Assembly: GCA_000934455.1 (NCBI GenBank)
Contig: KN890749.1
Span: 1,679 to 37,600 of the forward strand
Source of the DNA: Apostichopus parvimensis
Lineage: Eukaryota; Echinodermata; Holothuroidea; Aspidochirotida; Stichopodidae
Length of the DNA stretch: 35,922 bases
Direction of reading: 5' to 3'
Made by a program: the position numbers and the translations under genes. This document shows positions 21,901 to 33,980 of the stretch, piece after piece (position 1 is the first letter of the stretch; every line of letters begins with the position of its first letter). Under the pieces are notes generated by a model that was given only the letters and a program-made list of their open reading frames with translations, had not been told where the DNA came from and did no database searches.

Positions 21901-24900
21901 GCACTTGTTAAGAAGTATATATATTCACCACACCAGATTGTCAGACCCAAACAGAAATCACCAGATCTGGTGAGAATTTACCCAGAGTGGTATAACCATG
22001 ACCCAGGCACCTTTTATTGGTATGTGTATGACTTTTGAACAAGTTGTTTGAAATTCTTTTTATTTTTGTTATTAGAGGGTTTCAAATTTCAGGATTTATA
22101 TAATAACATACATGTATTACTTAAGATAATTTGAAAACTATTCAAATCATTGAGACTATTCAGCCTAACTACTGAAACTACTCAGATTATTCAAATTATA
22201 ACATATTGTTTTGTTTTTGCATCCACTAGCAATTGTTGTGGGAGTGGGAGGGGCAGCATCATACTTCCCACCCCCCCCCCACATTTAATTGTTGGAAGGG
22301 CCAATGACCCCTCTGCCTGCCAGGATCAATGCCCCAAGCTACCAAATGTTGCAAATTTTGTGGAGATCTTTCATGTAAACATGCAATATGCCTATATTGT
22401 ACCAAAGACAAATGGGTATCAACTTTTCACATTAATCACTCAAATGTCTCAATTAAAGTGTAGCACAAAAAGACACAGAAAACAAGATGGATAATTACAG
22501 AAATAGACCATCTGCAATTTGAGACGAGTCTCATCTGAAATTTCCTGGCCTCTGCCATAACATTTAACAATTCATTGTCCAACCAAGCCCTGTGAACTTG
22601 ACAAATTTCACTTTGTAGGGAGGACTTAGAACAGCTGATCTGTACCATCTTAACCATTTTGCATTTATCAACTAACCAAGGCTCAACAACTGCCTATAAG
22701 TTTAACTGCACTTTAATGACGATGTAAACATTCATGTACACTAGGTAAACCATGTAAGTTGTTTGTCAAATAAAGAAAATACCCCATGTGGTTTTCTGTG
22801 AACACCATACTGCTGGTTTGGCCTGTATCTGTTGATTTACTCAACTAAATGAAGGGGTGAATGGGTCAACTTGTCTCTGAGAGTTGTTGGTTTTAGGTCA
22901 GTTACTCTGTGAGGAATATTTGGGAAATGACTTTGTTTAATTTCTTATGGGGGTGGCCTAATCCTATGAGTCAATGAAAATAACTTCATTGCTCAGCTGT
23001 ATACATGAAGCTGCATCTTGTAGCACTCTGTTAATCCCTTTTATAAAGATTGCACAGCACAACAGAATAAGTCAATAACTGGAAATGGCAGAGGAACTGC
23101 TGGCCCAGCAAAATCAACAACAGGAGATGGCAAAAATGGTATAAGTACACCAAACCACAACAATGAGGCAGGCATGTGAAGCTGCTTAACTTTGTGAACT
23201 GTTCCTGAACTTCATGGCCAATTGATAAAGCCAACTAGCATCACCTTGCATTCTTACCTAGCAGGTAAACTCAACGACAAAAGACAGTGGGTTAAACCAA
23301 TCCATCAACTAGATGCATGCATGCCATCACTTCTGTGGAAAGGCACAGGGTGATGGCACAGGGTGATAAGTTGCCTTCTGTGGATCATTTTTCAATGCAT
23401 CAGGACTTCACAATGTTATTATAGAAAATAATTCCACTTTTGACTATCAGCTTTATTCCATTTTCAATTCTGGTAGTTATGCCTACATGGTTGCAGAAAT
23501 TGGGAATGTCAATTTCCACTGGGCTGATCATGGATTCATGGGTTATATATAACACACCAAAGTTTCATGTTTGTTTGTGTTGTTTTGGGTTTTTGTCCTG
23601 ACAGTTCCTCTCAATGTTATCTCTACTTCTTTCTGTATTGACACAGCTTTTTTAATTGATTTTTGTGTATTTCTTCCACAAAATAAAGAGAATTAGAAGT
23701 TCTGATTTTTTGTGCCCGATACCACATCCAAAAATGTTTAGAATACCAGAAAAACATCTTAAAAAAGAGAAGCTAACTGAAAAATGTGCTGTTGGTTTGA
23801 TCAATAAATTCCAGAACGGTGAGTTCCTTCATGAACAATCTAATTTACAGTAATACTCTGTAGTTTTGGTGAAAGTATTGACCAAATATTGCTAACGCTG
23901 CTCCAGCTGTGCGAAGAATTATGTTGACATTGTACATATTACGAAATCTGGGTACTGACCACTCCCTATCTTTAGCAGAATGTCCTAAACACATGCCAGT
24001 TATTGATATTATATAAGGTTAGCAGAGACAGGTGGCCCTTTTGCCTAACATGGAATAACATGAAACTGTCTTTCTCAAGATCTGCAGCTGTGTTTCAATT
24101 AAATCGACAAGTTCACAGCGTTCTACAACCGTTAAGATTCATTCAGATTGAACTTGCCACGATTTTCGAAACTTAATTTATGGTTGGACAATTTGCATTT
24201 GAACAAACTTATAAAATGGAGGATCAGGCCTACATCCTTTGGACTATTTTTTTCTCTTTCAAAATACAGAGCAAGTACAACACAGCAGGCCTTCTATAAA
24301 TAATACTGACAATTTGACATAGATTATTTTCAAAATAAACGCATATTTGTACTTTTTAGTACATGTTACTTGGTACGATCTTGCTAAAGTTATATATAGC
24401 TCAGCTGAGTCAGATTCCTGTTGTAACTAAAGGCTGAGACATGCATGAACCAAGCAAGGGTAAGTAGGGGGCCAGGAATAACTAGAGGGGTATTTTACAA
24501 TTTGGAGAAGGGTTGCAAACAGTAGTACTGTACCACAGTTGAAGGCAATGCAACAGTGAGTCACTGACATGAGCCTTGTTGCTGAGTCTTACAGTTAGTT
24601 ACTGCAATGGGCCTTCAATACTTAATACATAAAGGTATTGTCTAGGATAAGACAAAAGATGACCTATATCAATGATACACAGATCAGAACAGATGACAAA
24701 ACTTTCGTTTTCAGAACTGCCATCACAATCTAGTTGTGATTAGATACACTGACGGGTGACAGTAAGGATTACTCCGAGATGCATTCAATTTCAGCATTTT
24801 ACCTTTTAAAAGTGCAATGAAGAGTTCTATCATTCAAACTATACTCTCACATTTTACCATCACCATACTGAAGTCCGGGAGTAACTTATCCGGTATTGCA

Positions 24901-27680
24901 TAGCAAACATGCTATACAAAATGGGCAAATTGCCAAATATACAAGTGCAAAGGTGTATAAGGATATTTTGCATACATTTGTATGAACCATATTATTTTAT
25001 TAGAAAAAGTCCAGAGCCTTCAAACTGCTACACAAAATTTGAACACTAAACCATTCCCAGCTCTAAGTGAGAATAACAATGATGTTTCCTAAAATCTAAA
25101 TGTTCATTTAAATCTGTTAACACTAGCACTTCTTGTCGTAACCAGATATTGAACATCTCTTCCTTTCCAGTAAAATTTTCTGACAACTAAAAACACCTAG
25201 ATATATATGCCTGTCACATTCATTAATGATTCTGATAGTCGAGATCATCTATTAACTGAGACAGACACACCAAAAAAAACAAAGAACTATGTCAAAATGC
25301 CAAGTAAGGACTATCAAAGTAGACCACAATTCAGTTTGTGACATCATTAATAACATTTACTGCAATATATAGAAAGAACAAAACAAGAATTGATAGAGAG
25401 ATGAAAGCATTTTGTTCTGTGACTAATAGTGATAGCAAAATTATTAACTGTTCCCCTGTCTTGTTGACCTTCATTCTATACAATAAGCCAGGAAAAATTC
25501 AATCCCTCAATGCTTTCATTAAACAACTCTGAAGTAACCATCATTTTTCATTCCTGACAACTTTACAATCTCTTAAATACATCAGCGATCGCAGAGTATA
25601 GTTGATGTCTTAGAAGTGCCCCCGGCAAACTTCATGAGACAGTTTTCTCCTAAAGTGCAGGTAAACTCTGCCGTCATTTTACAACGGCAAGTCATATTAC
25701 ATCAAATACACATATGTAGAACAGAAAACAGACACCCTCTTGTCTTATTAAAGCACCAGAGACAAATGAGAAGCATTTGCAAATGGGTTTACATCACAAC
25801 AGAGAGGCAGAAAGGAAATCAGGATCTTCTCTGAATTATAATTTTCACTGGAGTTCTGGAAGACCAACCGTTCTATTTTCTTGTTTTTATCTTGGAAGAT
25901 AAAAGAGCTTTCGTATGTATAGAGAGGACTTGTGAATCATGCAGCTAGATTTAGAAAGGTGTACAAATGAGGGGACATGGGGTTCATATGCTTGACAATC
26001 TGAATTAAATGGATAAGTTGAGAGGAGATAGAAATGTTCTTATTGAGAATGTTGTCATAATGTGTCTATGAATATTTTGATATCACATAATATTCCTTCA
26101 AATTCCTCTGTTAATAGTTTCGCATAAAATTCCAGCTAAGCTTAAGTGTGATATCATCAAACTTCCTAAAATGCATAAACATTTTTCATTATGATCACAG
26201 CAAAACAAAGACAGATACACCTCAGTGGCAGATTCACATAGCCACATGCATTGCAAAATTCATGACAGAGAACACAATTCTGTAATAAGCACACACTCTA
26301 TATTAGACAAAACGATTGTAACCAGCTGGATAGGTACAGCAAAAGGCAAACCAACAAGACTAGCAATTCAAAATATTCCCACTCTCCCAAATCCATATTG
26401 AATTTATGCTACAAGAAGACATCAAGGCCAACTGGGGTGAGTTTCCAAACTAGATCCTCCTTGGGGCAATAAGAACCACTTTTAACTTTAATAGCTCAAG
26501 TCGAATGTTAATCGTGTAAATTGATGTATGGCTATGTACAAATGTACACTACTTCTCTGTGAGTTAAATATATGCTTCAGTTATACCATAGTTAGTATGC
26601 CATTCCAGCAGGGATGAATGCATATTATATCTCTGTTACTTGCACTTGACTGAATGTGTCTATGAAATGCAGAAGGCATCAAATCAACTCTGCATAATCT
26701 AGGGTGAAAGGCATCTAGGGCTTTGATCATATGTGTGCACGCTATATTGCATAAACCTCATATTTGATTGGAATCATACAGTTCATTTCAAATGATTCAT
26801 TCCTGAATTGCTTTGATGTTCTTTTTTTATTTCTGTCACTGTGAGAGAATACATATATTTGCAACAATAATAGCCAGTACATTCTTTGGATCAGAATAAC
26901 AGCTAAAGGAATCTACAATTCATGTATACAGTTTCCATTTTGTGTTCTTTCTTAATGGTTTTTTCAAATAATGTGTGTACAAAGGATACTCCTTGGTTTC
27001 ATTTTCAAAGAGTAACTTCTAAGAAGGATATAAAGGCTACAATGCACGTAAAAGCTACAATTGTTTGTAACCCAAGTGTGTCAACAGTTAAGTTACTACT
27101 ACTCGAGAAGTATTAAGCCAATTATATTGACTTATTGAACTTAATCACTGAAATGTTAAAATGACTGGTTTGATACAGCTACAGTGTGAAGTGAAAGCAT
27201 GTACACAGTTATACAGAGCAGAGAGACCTTAAAGGTGTCTCCATAAAAGTATTACCTTCTAGTAAGTCTGTATCTCAATGAAACCTTCGGAGTTAGCATT
27301 TTGGAATGTTCCACTTCCATTATCATTATTTTGTTATCAATGAGGCTTTGCTCAGTGGGAATTTTCCAAGACATTTTGACCATTTCATCACTTTGGAAGG
27401 TCATAGAATCCTGGGCTTTCAAATTAAAACCATTCCCAAATGTGTTTATAGTAAGTGGATACAAAGATACAATAACCCATTTTGAATAGGTGGTGGTGGT
27501 AGCAGGAATTGGGGGGAGGATGGGGGGTTACATTATCAAGCTTACTTTTCATATTATGGATTAGATTTTATGTTAAAACTTTTTACCCACAAGGTTGTAA
27601 GTTGCAAAATAAATGAATGTTTTGAGATTTGAGACTACTAAACAATTTGATACATGCTATGGCATATAAGAAAGTAGTGA
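18939..27680. other. Long non-coding stretch, probably intronic or intergenic
   Basis: No exon is firmly supported over 8.7 kb. A possible plus-strand exon at 19779-19842 is listed in the findings. A short duplication of CAAGGCTTTCTGTA lies at about 20031-20066 and a doubled GGCACAGGGTGAT near 23341-23368. A 10-base C run occurs at 22271-22280. Strong isolated donor-like sites on the minus strand (GCG|GTAAGTGAG near 21024; CTAG|GTAAGA near 23257) could mark non-coding exons but lack supporting context. Frames of 60-114 residues look random. Confidence 0.45.
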
Positions 27681-27704
27681 CATAGGCTAAATGATTTAAT
27701 CCTT

Positions 27705-27957
27705 TATGTATGTATGTATGTATGTATATGTGATCTTCCCGCAAGCAGGAACTCGCGAAAGAAGCCATGAAGGCTTATAGACTCGCAAGCTGACCGAAGC
27801 CAATCTCTCGGCACACATCCATTTAACGTCCATGTCGGGAAGTTGTTATTGAACAACACCCTTGCCAGACGACACACATTGCTGTCGGCGGGGAATCGAA
27901 CCGGGGATCTCATGACTGGGAGACGCCGGCGTTAACCACTAGGCTATACACTCCGCC
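27705..27957 (-). mobile_element. tRNA-derived SINE, copy A, near complete
   Basis: Read on the minus strand the element starts GGCGGAG at 27957 and has a tRNA-like head of about 74 nt. The internal RNA polymerase III promoter is visible: box A-like TAGCCTAGTGGTTAACG and a perfect box B, GGTTCGATTCC. The acceptor arm GGCGGAG has only weak pairing to the 3' side, as expected for a SINE rather than a working tRNA gene. A body of about 160 nt follows, then a (TACA)n tail (27706-27727 on the plus strand reads TATG repeats). Imperfect direct repeats GCTAAATGATTTAATC (27686-27701) and GCTAAATGGTTTAATC (27967-27982; 15 of 16 identical) flank it and may be the target duplication, though one sits 9 bp outside the head. 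It moves only with LINE enzymes in trans. Confidence 0.88.
27884..27957 (-). promoter_or_regulatory. Internal Pol III promoter (tRNA-like head of SINE A)
   Basis: Box A-like TAGCCTAGTGG starts 12 nt into the element and box B GGTTCGATTCC lies about 40 nt further, the spacing of a tRNA gene. The D-arm GTGGTTAA loop, an anticodon-like arm (GTCTC...GAGAT) and the TTCGATT T-loop can all be placed. The body continues without a T-run terminator, so transcription would proceed into the SINE body. Confidence 0.75.
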
Positions 27958-27982
27958 TTTACATCAGCTAAATGGTTTAATC

Positions 27983-29399
27983 TCAATCAACAATAGCCCA
28001 AGCAATCACATGTACATAATACTGAAAGTGAAGCTGAATCTAACACACATCACACAAAAATGTCATTTGTTTCAGTTGGCATTAGGACCTATAGGTCTAG
28101 GCAGCAGTAGTGTTTCCAAGTTCCACAGAGTCCTTGTTATACGAAGTAGCAATATATTACTTTAGTCAAAAGCTCAGCTGATAAGTTCCTGAAATATTGA
28201 TTCACACTAGGATACTCCAAGCAATATAGGTCTAGGGCTTACTGTACAGCTTACACAGTGTAGGTAGGTCTAAGAAGAACAGGCAAGTCGATCATATGGC
28301 CTAAGTCAACTTTATAGGCTGACCCATGTGCAAAAATATCAAGCTTAAAGTTACCTTTCTGAGTTCAAAACTGCCACATTTTGAGCATTGCAATTTATTA
28401 GAGTTATCAGATATATGGGTTACGTACAGCAATGAGAGATTAAAAAGTTGATTAATTTCTTTACCTTTTTTAATGCACAATTTGACAATGGTGTTAGAGA
28501 ATTCTCATTCTAGGCCTAGTCTATATATGCATGTTCAGTGCAGTTTTTAAACCTATTAGCTTAAAGTAAAACTGACAAATTACAGTAGCTTTTACTAATT
28601 GGCCAAGTAAATGGATTACCCAATGCTCATTATGCCTACATCACATGTACACTCTGGCCAAGTTGGGCGTCAATACTGTGGTAAATCCATTCACCAGACA
28701 TTGTCAATTACATACTAGCCTAACAATGGCCTACCATTTTTAGGCTGAGGCTAGGGAACCACTCACTACTAAGGCTGACCTAGTCAAATTTGCTTTGAAC
28801 TCTGCGACTTGACTTTCTTCTTTCTATGTGGTATACGTTGAGGGCACCTGTGTTTCTGCTTATCTAATGTTTGATTTTAATATTAGAGAATCCTCCGAAG
28901 GAAACAAATTGCTCACTACACCTGGGCCAAAGTCTTACAGTAACACTAACAAGTAAGGGTTGGGACCTAACGTTGGGTCTAACGAGCAACAATAGTAAGT
29001 TAACCTAATGTCTCAAGCCATTTTGAGTAGGCCTTGTGTTTATTTGGTGGACTTTTCGAACTCTATCTAGCGTTAGTCATAACTTGTTTATTACTTAGGC
29101 CTACAGACGTCCTACGGAGTACTGGACTCTAGCCTGTACATAAAGCCTGGACCCTAACGTTGAGCACACGCTCTTGTATTTGTAACTTGTAAGTTGAAGT
29201 AACGCGAAGTTTTGGAACAAGAATGTTGGTAACATTCTGAAACAAAAGAAACGATTCAAATAAACGTAAACGAAGCAACATTGTTTACCTTTTGATTCGA
29301 ATTTACCTACTACGCAAATCCAAAGTTCGATTAAAATCCTTTGAAAGAAAACAGAAACACTTGAAAGTAAACTCGAGACTATCCCAAAAGTAACGTGCA
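27983..29399. other. Non-coding sequence, no gene recognised
   Basis: AT-rich, without repeats or exons I can support. The minus-strand frame at 29101-29400 has no recognisable domain. A minus-strand donor-like CGTAG|GTAAAT lies near 29308 and could end a non-coding first exon if transcription starts in the CpG-richer block to the right. Confidence 0.4.
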
Positions 29400-29960
29400 C
29401 AGTACGTGAATCTCTGTACGTGCGAACTGAACGACAAATGTGATTAAATTGCGACTACAGGCACGTGTACACACACAGTGCAGACTGTGCGCCAGCTATG
29501 TACTGGCTTGTGATGAAACCGCACTGTCGTCTGCTCTCATTTGTCCTTACACAGAACTATCTGCCAATCACAGGACAAATCGACCACGAGAGAACAAAAC
29601 TGTTACGAAGGGCATTCGACCACACGGCTATGCCTGGAAGGCACTGCAATATGGTATGGACAACCACACAAGGTTCTGTTGTCATCGGTTTGTTGGCAGA
29701 CAGGATTTAGCTTTCGCTCGCAATCGGAGGGTAAAAAAGTGTATTCATTGCAGAACGATCGGTTCTGCCAAGAAACGTGTCGCTACTAAACCAATAGTTT
29801 GCTTTAATACAAAAAATCCATGGCATAAACACTGGCGAAGTTGAACGCTTTTCCGCAAAATGGTAGGTAGGCCAGTTAGTTTACGTACGGTTGGTAAGCA
29901 AGTAACACACTTGAGAACCTTTAGTAACTGGTATCCATTTGACGCGGCGTGAAACACTGC
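29400..29960. promoter_or_regulatory. CpG-richer block, possible promoter region
   Basis: CpG dinucleotides are clearly denser here than in the flanking several kb (for example CTCGCAATCGG near 29717 and GACGCGGCG near 29941). An E-box CACGTG lies at 29462-29467 and a CCAAT box at 29564-29568. It lies upstream of the minus-strand coding exon, which needs an upstream 5' UTR exon and promoter, so it is one candidate site about 12 kb away. A plus-strand frame of 134 residues at 29440-29844 exists but has no domain, and may merely reflect the GC-richer composition. The promoter role is inference. Confidence 0.25.
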
Positions 29961-31605
29961 ATGCTATACCAAGATTGATCAAGGAGGCGCTTCCTTGACA
30001 GCTCCATGCGTAGGAAGCTCCCTTATTGCATAACGGTATATATCAACTGTTGAGGTACATGTTTAAAACGAGATTCGCGTAGACTTAAAGCAAAAGATTG
30101 AGGGTGAATGGAAGTGATACCAGTAACAGTTTTACATTCAACACAAGGGAGGCCCTCTCAAGTTGATTAGGATGAGAGACAGGTGTTCCATTTATATGAT
30201 GTTTATGACAACCATGGTAAACACTGCGAGAAAGGTCAATATCACACACGAATGCTTATTTCCCTGGGTTCTATGAGGATAAATATTGACTGAGATCATG
30301 AGTTTGCCCTCATCCCTTCCCCCTCCCAACCCCCACCCACCATGTGAAACGATATTTTCCGCACACCGGTCAGATCATTTTATACATTCTGAGTCTCTAT
30401 TATTGCTCCATGCATAACAGACTATTTGTTTGCAATTTATAAAAGTTTTAGTTGCTGAAGTAGGCTGGAACTGATAATAAATGATTGATGTCACTGAGAT
30501 GGAGGTAGAGGACATATTGCAACTCTTGAGGTGTCACGAAACATTTCATCGAACCCCCCCCCCCCCCCCACCTTTCAGCAGCAGCAGAGCAGTAATATTC
30601 CTTTCATCAAGGATAAACCCAAGAAAGAGTTATGAACTTTGTCATTTAGCTCCCTGATCGAATGACTCTGATATTGTGTCATATTCAAGTAGAAGACATG
30701 GGATTCTGATGACAAGCTATATTTAACCTATGTTACCCTGTTCGGGTTGGCGGCTCAATATATCAAAAACTGAGCCTCTCGGCATGTCTCTCTCTATAAC
30801 ATAAAAAAGTCCTGAGAGACCGTATAGCTCATTGGGCATTTTGGACTAGAAGTTTAAGGGAAGCATCAACTTGTCCCTCCTTGATGATCATGTATCTGGA
30901 CAATGAACAACCAAGGAGTTAATTTTTTTTTTCCATTTTTTTTTCTTTTTCAATATATGAATTTCCATTTACTTCCCTCCATACATCATGAAAACTAATT
31001 CTCCACGACTTATCTCTTACTTTTACACATTCTCTTACACATGCTCTTTTAGTGGATACCCAGTTTGCTAACAGCTTTGTTTTATTTTGACTTTACTATA
31101 CGTCAGTCATTAAATTCCACAGATCGTCGTAACAAACATTCTTACAGTAAATGGTGGGAAGAAGATCTTGGGTTTTGTACGCTGGGAAGTTGTTTAGATT
31201 CGCTTGCATCTGACCCTCTTAGGTTTTGGGGAGACAACTCGTAAAGTAATACTCCGGCGTAATAACACATCAGGCAAAGTAATTTTTGAAATAGCGGTAG
31301 TCGTATAAACCTGAGCCATTATGAGGCGCGAGTAATGCGTAGTTTGATTATGGGGAGTGGAGTAATGGCGTTGTTTCATTACAGTAACCGATGGCAGAAT
31401 GACTTATGTCTCATCTCTCGAACGTAAACAAGTCTCTGTTTTCTCGTTTCTTCTTTAGCGATGAGTACCGCGAAAAGTAAACCGTAAATCTTCTTCAAGT
31501 CCTGCAATTATCTCCAGTGCGTAAAATGTCTACTTAAAGGAAAACTAAAAAACAGGACACTTTTCTGCTGTGGTATCACTTTTTATAGCACTTGTAAAAA
31601 GAGAA
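29961..31605. other. Non-coding sequence with poly-C and poly-T tracts
   Basis: A 16-base C run (30554-30569) is followed by a short CAG repeat (CAGCAGCAGAGCAG, about 30577-30590). T-rich runs lie at 30922-30950. No exon or RNA gene is recognised. Confidence 0.5.
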
Positions 31606-31825
31606 GTCAACCTGATCGAAAGGTTGATTTTCAATCGCGGCAATTTAAAGGTGGAGTATATTGAATATACACACCAGAATAATTCCACTGGCACGACCGG
31701 TTTCGTCCTTTTGGGGACTCATCAGGCGAAGGTAGAAATCGAACCCGGACCATTGTGTCCCAGGCAAACATATCCATCGTACAAATATAAATGAGCAACG
31801 CCAACCAGCTAAAGTTGTAAGCCAT
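31606..31825 (-). mobile_element. SINE-like element carrying Pol III boxes and a hammerhead ribozyme
   Basis: On the minus strand a tRNA-like promoter (box A-like TAGCTGGTTGG at 31811-31801, box B-like GGTTCGATTTC at 31745-31735) is followed within 10 nt by a hammerhead ribozyme core (31725-31695), then about 80 nt of sequence containing the dyads GTATATT-C-AATATAC and TCAACCT...AGGTTGA. No protein is encoded. SINE-like retroelements with Pol III boxes and a type I hammerhead are known from schistosomes (the Sm-alpha family), and hammerheads occur in Penelope-like elements and animal retrozymes. The box A to box B distance (66 nt) is longer than in a tRNA, and I could not define target duplications, so the outer boundaries are approximate and the SINE label is an inference. 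Confidence 0.55.
31690..31728 (-). ncRNA. Type I hammerhead ribozyme
   Basis: All conserved core residues are present in order on the minus strand. CUGAUGA (31725-31719) is followed by stem II GUCC/GGAC (31718-31715 with 31708-31705), closed by the loop CCAAAA. GAAA follows at 31704-31701, then CCGGUC to 31695, giving a GUC cleavage triplet. Predicted self-cleavage is between 31695 and 31694. Stem I next to the core has three pairs (GUG with CGC at 31694-31692 and 31728-31726), then an internal loop. Stem III is minimal: A-CCGG-U is palindromic, so a monomer can form only about two pairs while two molecules could form a six-pair helix. Minimal stem III is typical of type I hammerheads in animal repeats. 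Activity is untested. Confidence 0.8.
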
Positions 31826-33980
31826 TCAGTAACTACAATGCAAGTTAGAAGTAGTGCAACTACTATTGGAGGTTAATTCAACACATGCTTGTTGAGCATG
31901 GATTTTGAAAATTACCAAACTTGACCTCTGCCTGGTGCAATCTCCTCCGCCGAACCCCCCCCCCCCTCCGTTTTCAACCTCACAAAAAAATCAAAACTTA
32001 TCAGCACAACATTGTGTTTTTACATTTTGTATTCGGCGAGGGCGCCTCAGACCCCTACACACGGGAGTCAGCTTCACCGATCAAACTACAATAATAATAA
32101 TAATAGCCTTCTTGGATTGCATTATTCCTTGAATGAAGAGTAACTTTAAAGGAACTACACTCGACGCTTGTTAAGCTCGGATATTGAAGAGGAAACTGGC
32201 TACTTCCTGCTTTTAAACATACATTGAATATTGACGGTGTTGAATTAATGTGTTTTTGCCTTCTTTAGTTTCTTTTTTTTATTTTTTTTATTTTTATGTT
32301 TATTTATTTATTTATTTTACTTTTTTTCTTTGGGAAGGGGGGGGGGGTTGTCCTATGACATATGAACACTTAACTTCTGCCTGATGTCACCCTTATGGTA
32401 CAATAGGCTTGGAAAGACGCGCCGACATCATCATTGCTCACAACATGACCTATTCGTTTAAATCCACAACATTCTCACAAGGAAGGATGAAATTAAGCAT
32501 AAATGTCAATATTTTGCAAATGAAATAAACAATAATGATGCCAACGACGATGACGAAATTACAATGATGATGAACAGGACACTGACTTTGGATGGACAAC
32601 ATCACCTCTTGGGCATAACTGTTTCTAATCATTCTATCAGTTCAATTGAAAACCTCTACCAGTGTGATGAATATAACATTACATTAAGTTTGTGGGATAA
32701 AACATTTTCCGAACTGGATTAAAACGTTACAGTAACTCGATGATAAAATGCTACTATAGGATGTGTGTTTGACATAACGATGCTGAAACTTCTAGCAATT
32801 TTGTCAATCAATGAGTTTAATCTCCCTTCAATGTTCGCGTTTTAAGTAGGCCATAGCTAAAAGCGGCTTGTCTTCAAGGTGAGAGTAAACAGTTCAATAC
32901 AGAATATCATAGAGAAAATAACTTTACTATATAATTGTGATGACAAGGGAAGTGACCGTGGGTCTCAGATATACATAGCAGTATTAACAATTGCGTATAT
33001 ATAGGCATAGAAACCATGCTATACAGGGAAACATTAGTATTATCCGTTTAACACGTTACTCCTATATATATACAATTGCCGTCTCGCCTAAAGCCATCCG
33101 GACAATTATAAAACTCTAGACTAAGTAATTAGATATACTCCAAAGGCCGAATTACCCAAAGATGTCAATATTGAAAATCAATTCAACTGTAGTTTGAAAC
33201 GTCTCCATCAGATTAGGCGAATAGGACCCGAGAGAACGAAAAACACACACAATCAATAAACTCATATATATTCCTTGTTTGCGTAGCTTTATCTATATTA
33301 TTATAGAACTAATTCCAACCAATTCTTGACCATTGTTCGTGGTGGTCACTAGAGGGGATACCTATACAGGGCTTAGCCTAATAAAAACGTATAGAACACT
33401 GGTGGAGGATTTGCCTTATTGTTGTTATCTGATACGAACAAACCTGGAATATGCAGAGTAGATACCATACGGAAAGGTACCGTACCTTACCGTATACGTC
33501 ATTGATCTATATTTAGTACAGGAAACCTCGGTTGAAACTATCGCAGCTGCAGTTGTAAGTTCCAGCTAAAATGAGAGGAATAATAATAGCCGCGAGCTAC
33601 CCTCCGAATTAACGTATGTTTTTATATTATGGAGACAGTTTCGCAATATACCTTTATAGATTTATATACATATAACTTAGTCTGTCCACATATATGATAC
33701 AAATTGCAGGCTAAATAGCCGAGTTCAGAATATTATCATGCTACTACTACGATACCGCAGAACAGTGCATAACCCTTAGGCAATTTGGGTTTTTATAAAA
33801 TCTAATAAAGTTAATTAATTATTCACTATTCCGCGGTTGTTCTGGAGTATCTGTATATACGTTGGTCGCGATACCAGCAAGAAAGAAACATCATGTAACA
33901 AAAGAAATAATTCTATCAGATATATATCCAATATATATCCAATAAGCATACCGTATGGCTTGTATTAAAAAACCGCACAG
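31826..33980. other. Non-coding sequence with homopolymer tracts
   Basis: A 12-base C run lies at 31955-31966, a T-rich (TTTA)n stretch at about 32269-32330, and an 11-base G run at 32337-32347. The block 31895-32080 is GC-richer and may be a relic transposon, but I found no matched ends. No exon is recognised. Confidence 0.45.

Noticed and set aside
22150..22494. 114-residue plus-strand open frame
   Set aside because: It crosses a C homopolymer (22271-22280) and has no family features.
27884..27957. Functional tRNA gene
   Set aside because: Box A and box B are present but the acceptor stem does not pair properly and the sequence continues into a SINE body shared with another copy.
29440..29844. 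134-residue plus-strand open frame, the longest in the window
   Set aside because: No domain, no signal, a basic and Cys/His-scattered composition without regular zinc spacing, and an overlapping open frame in a second register. It fits a CpG-richer region with few stops better than a gene.
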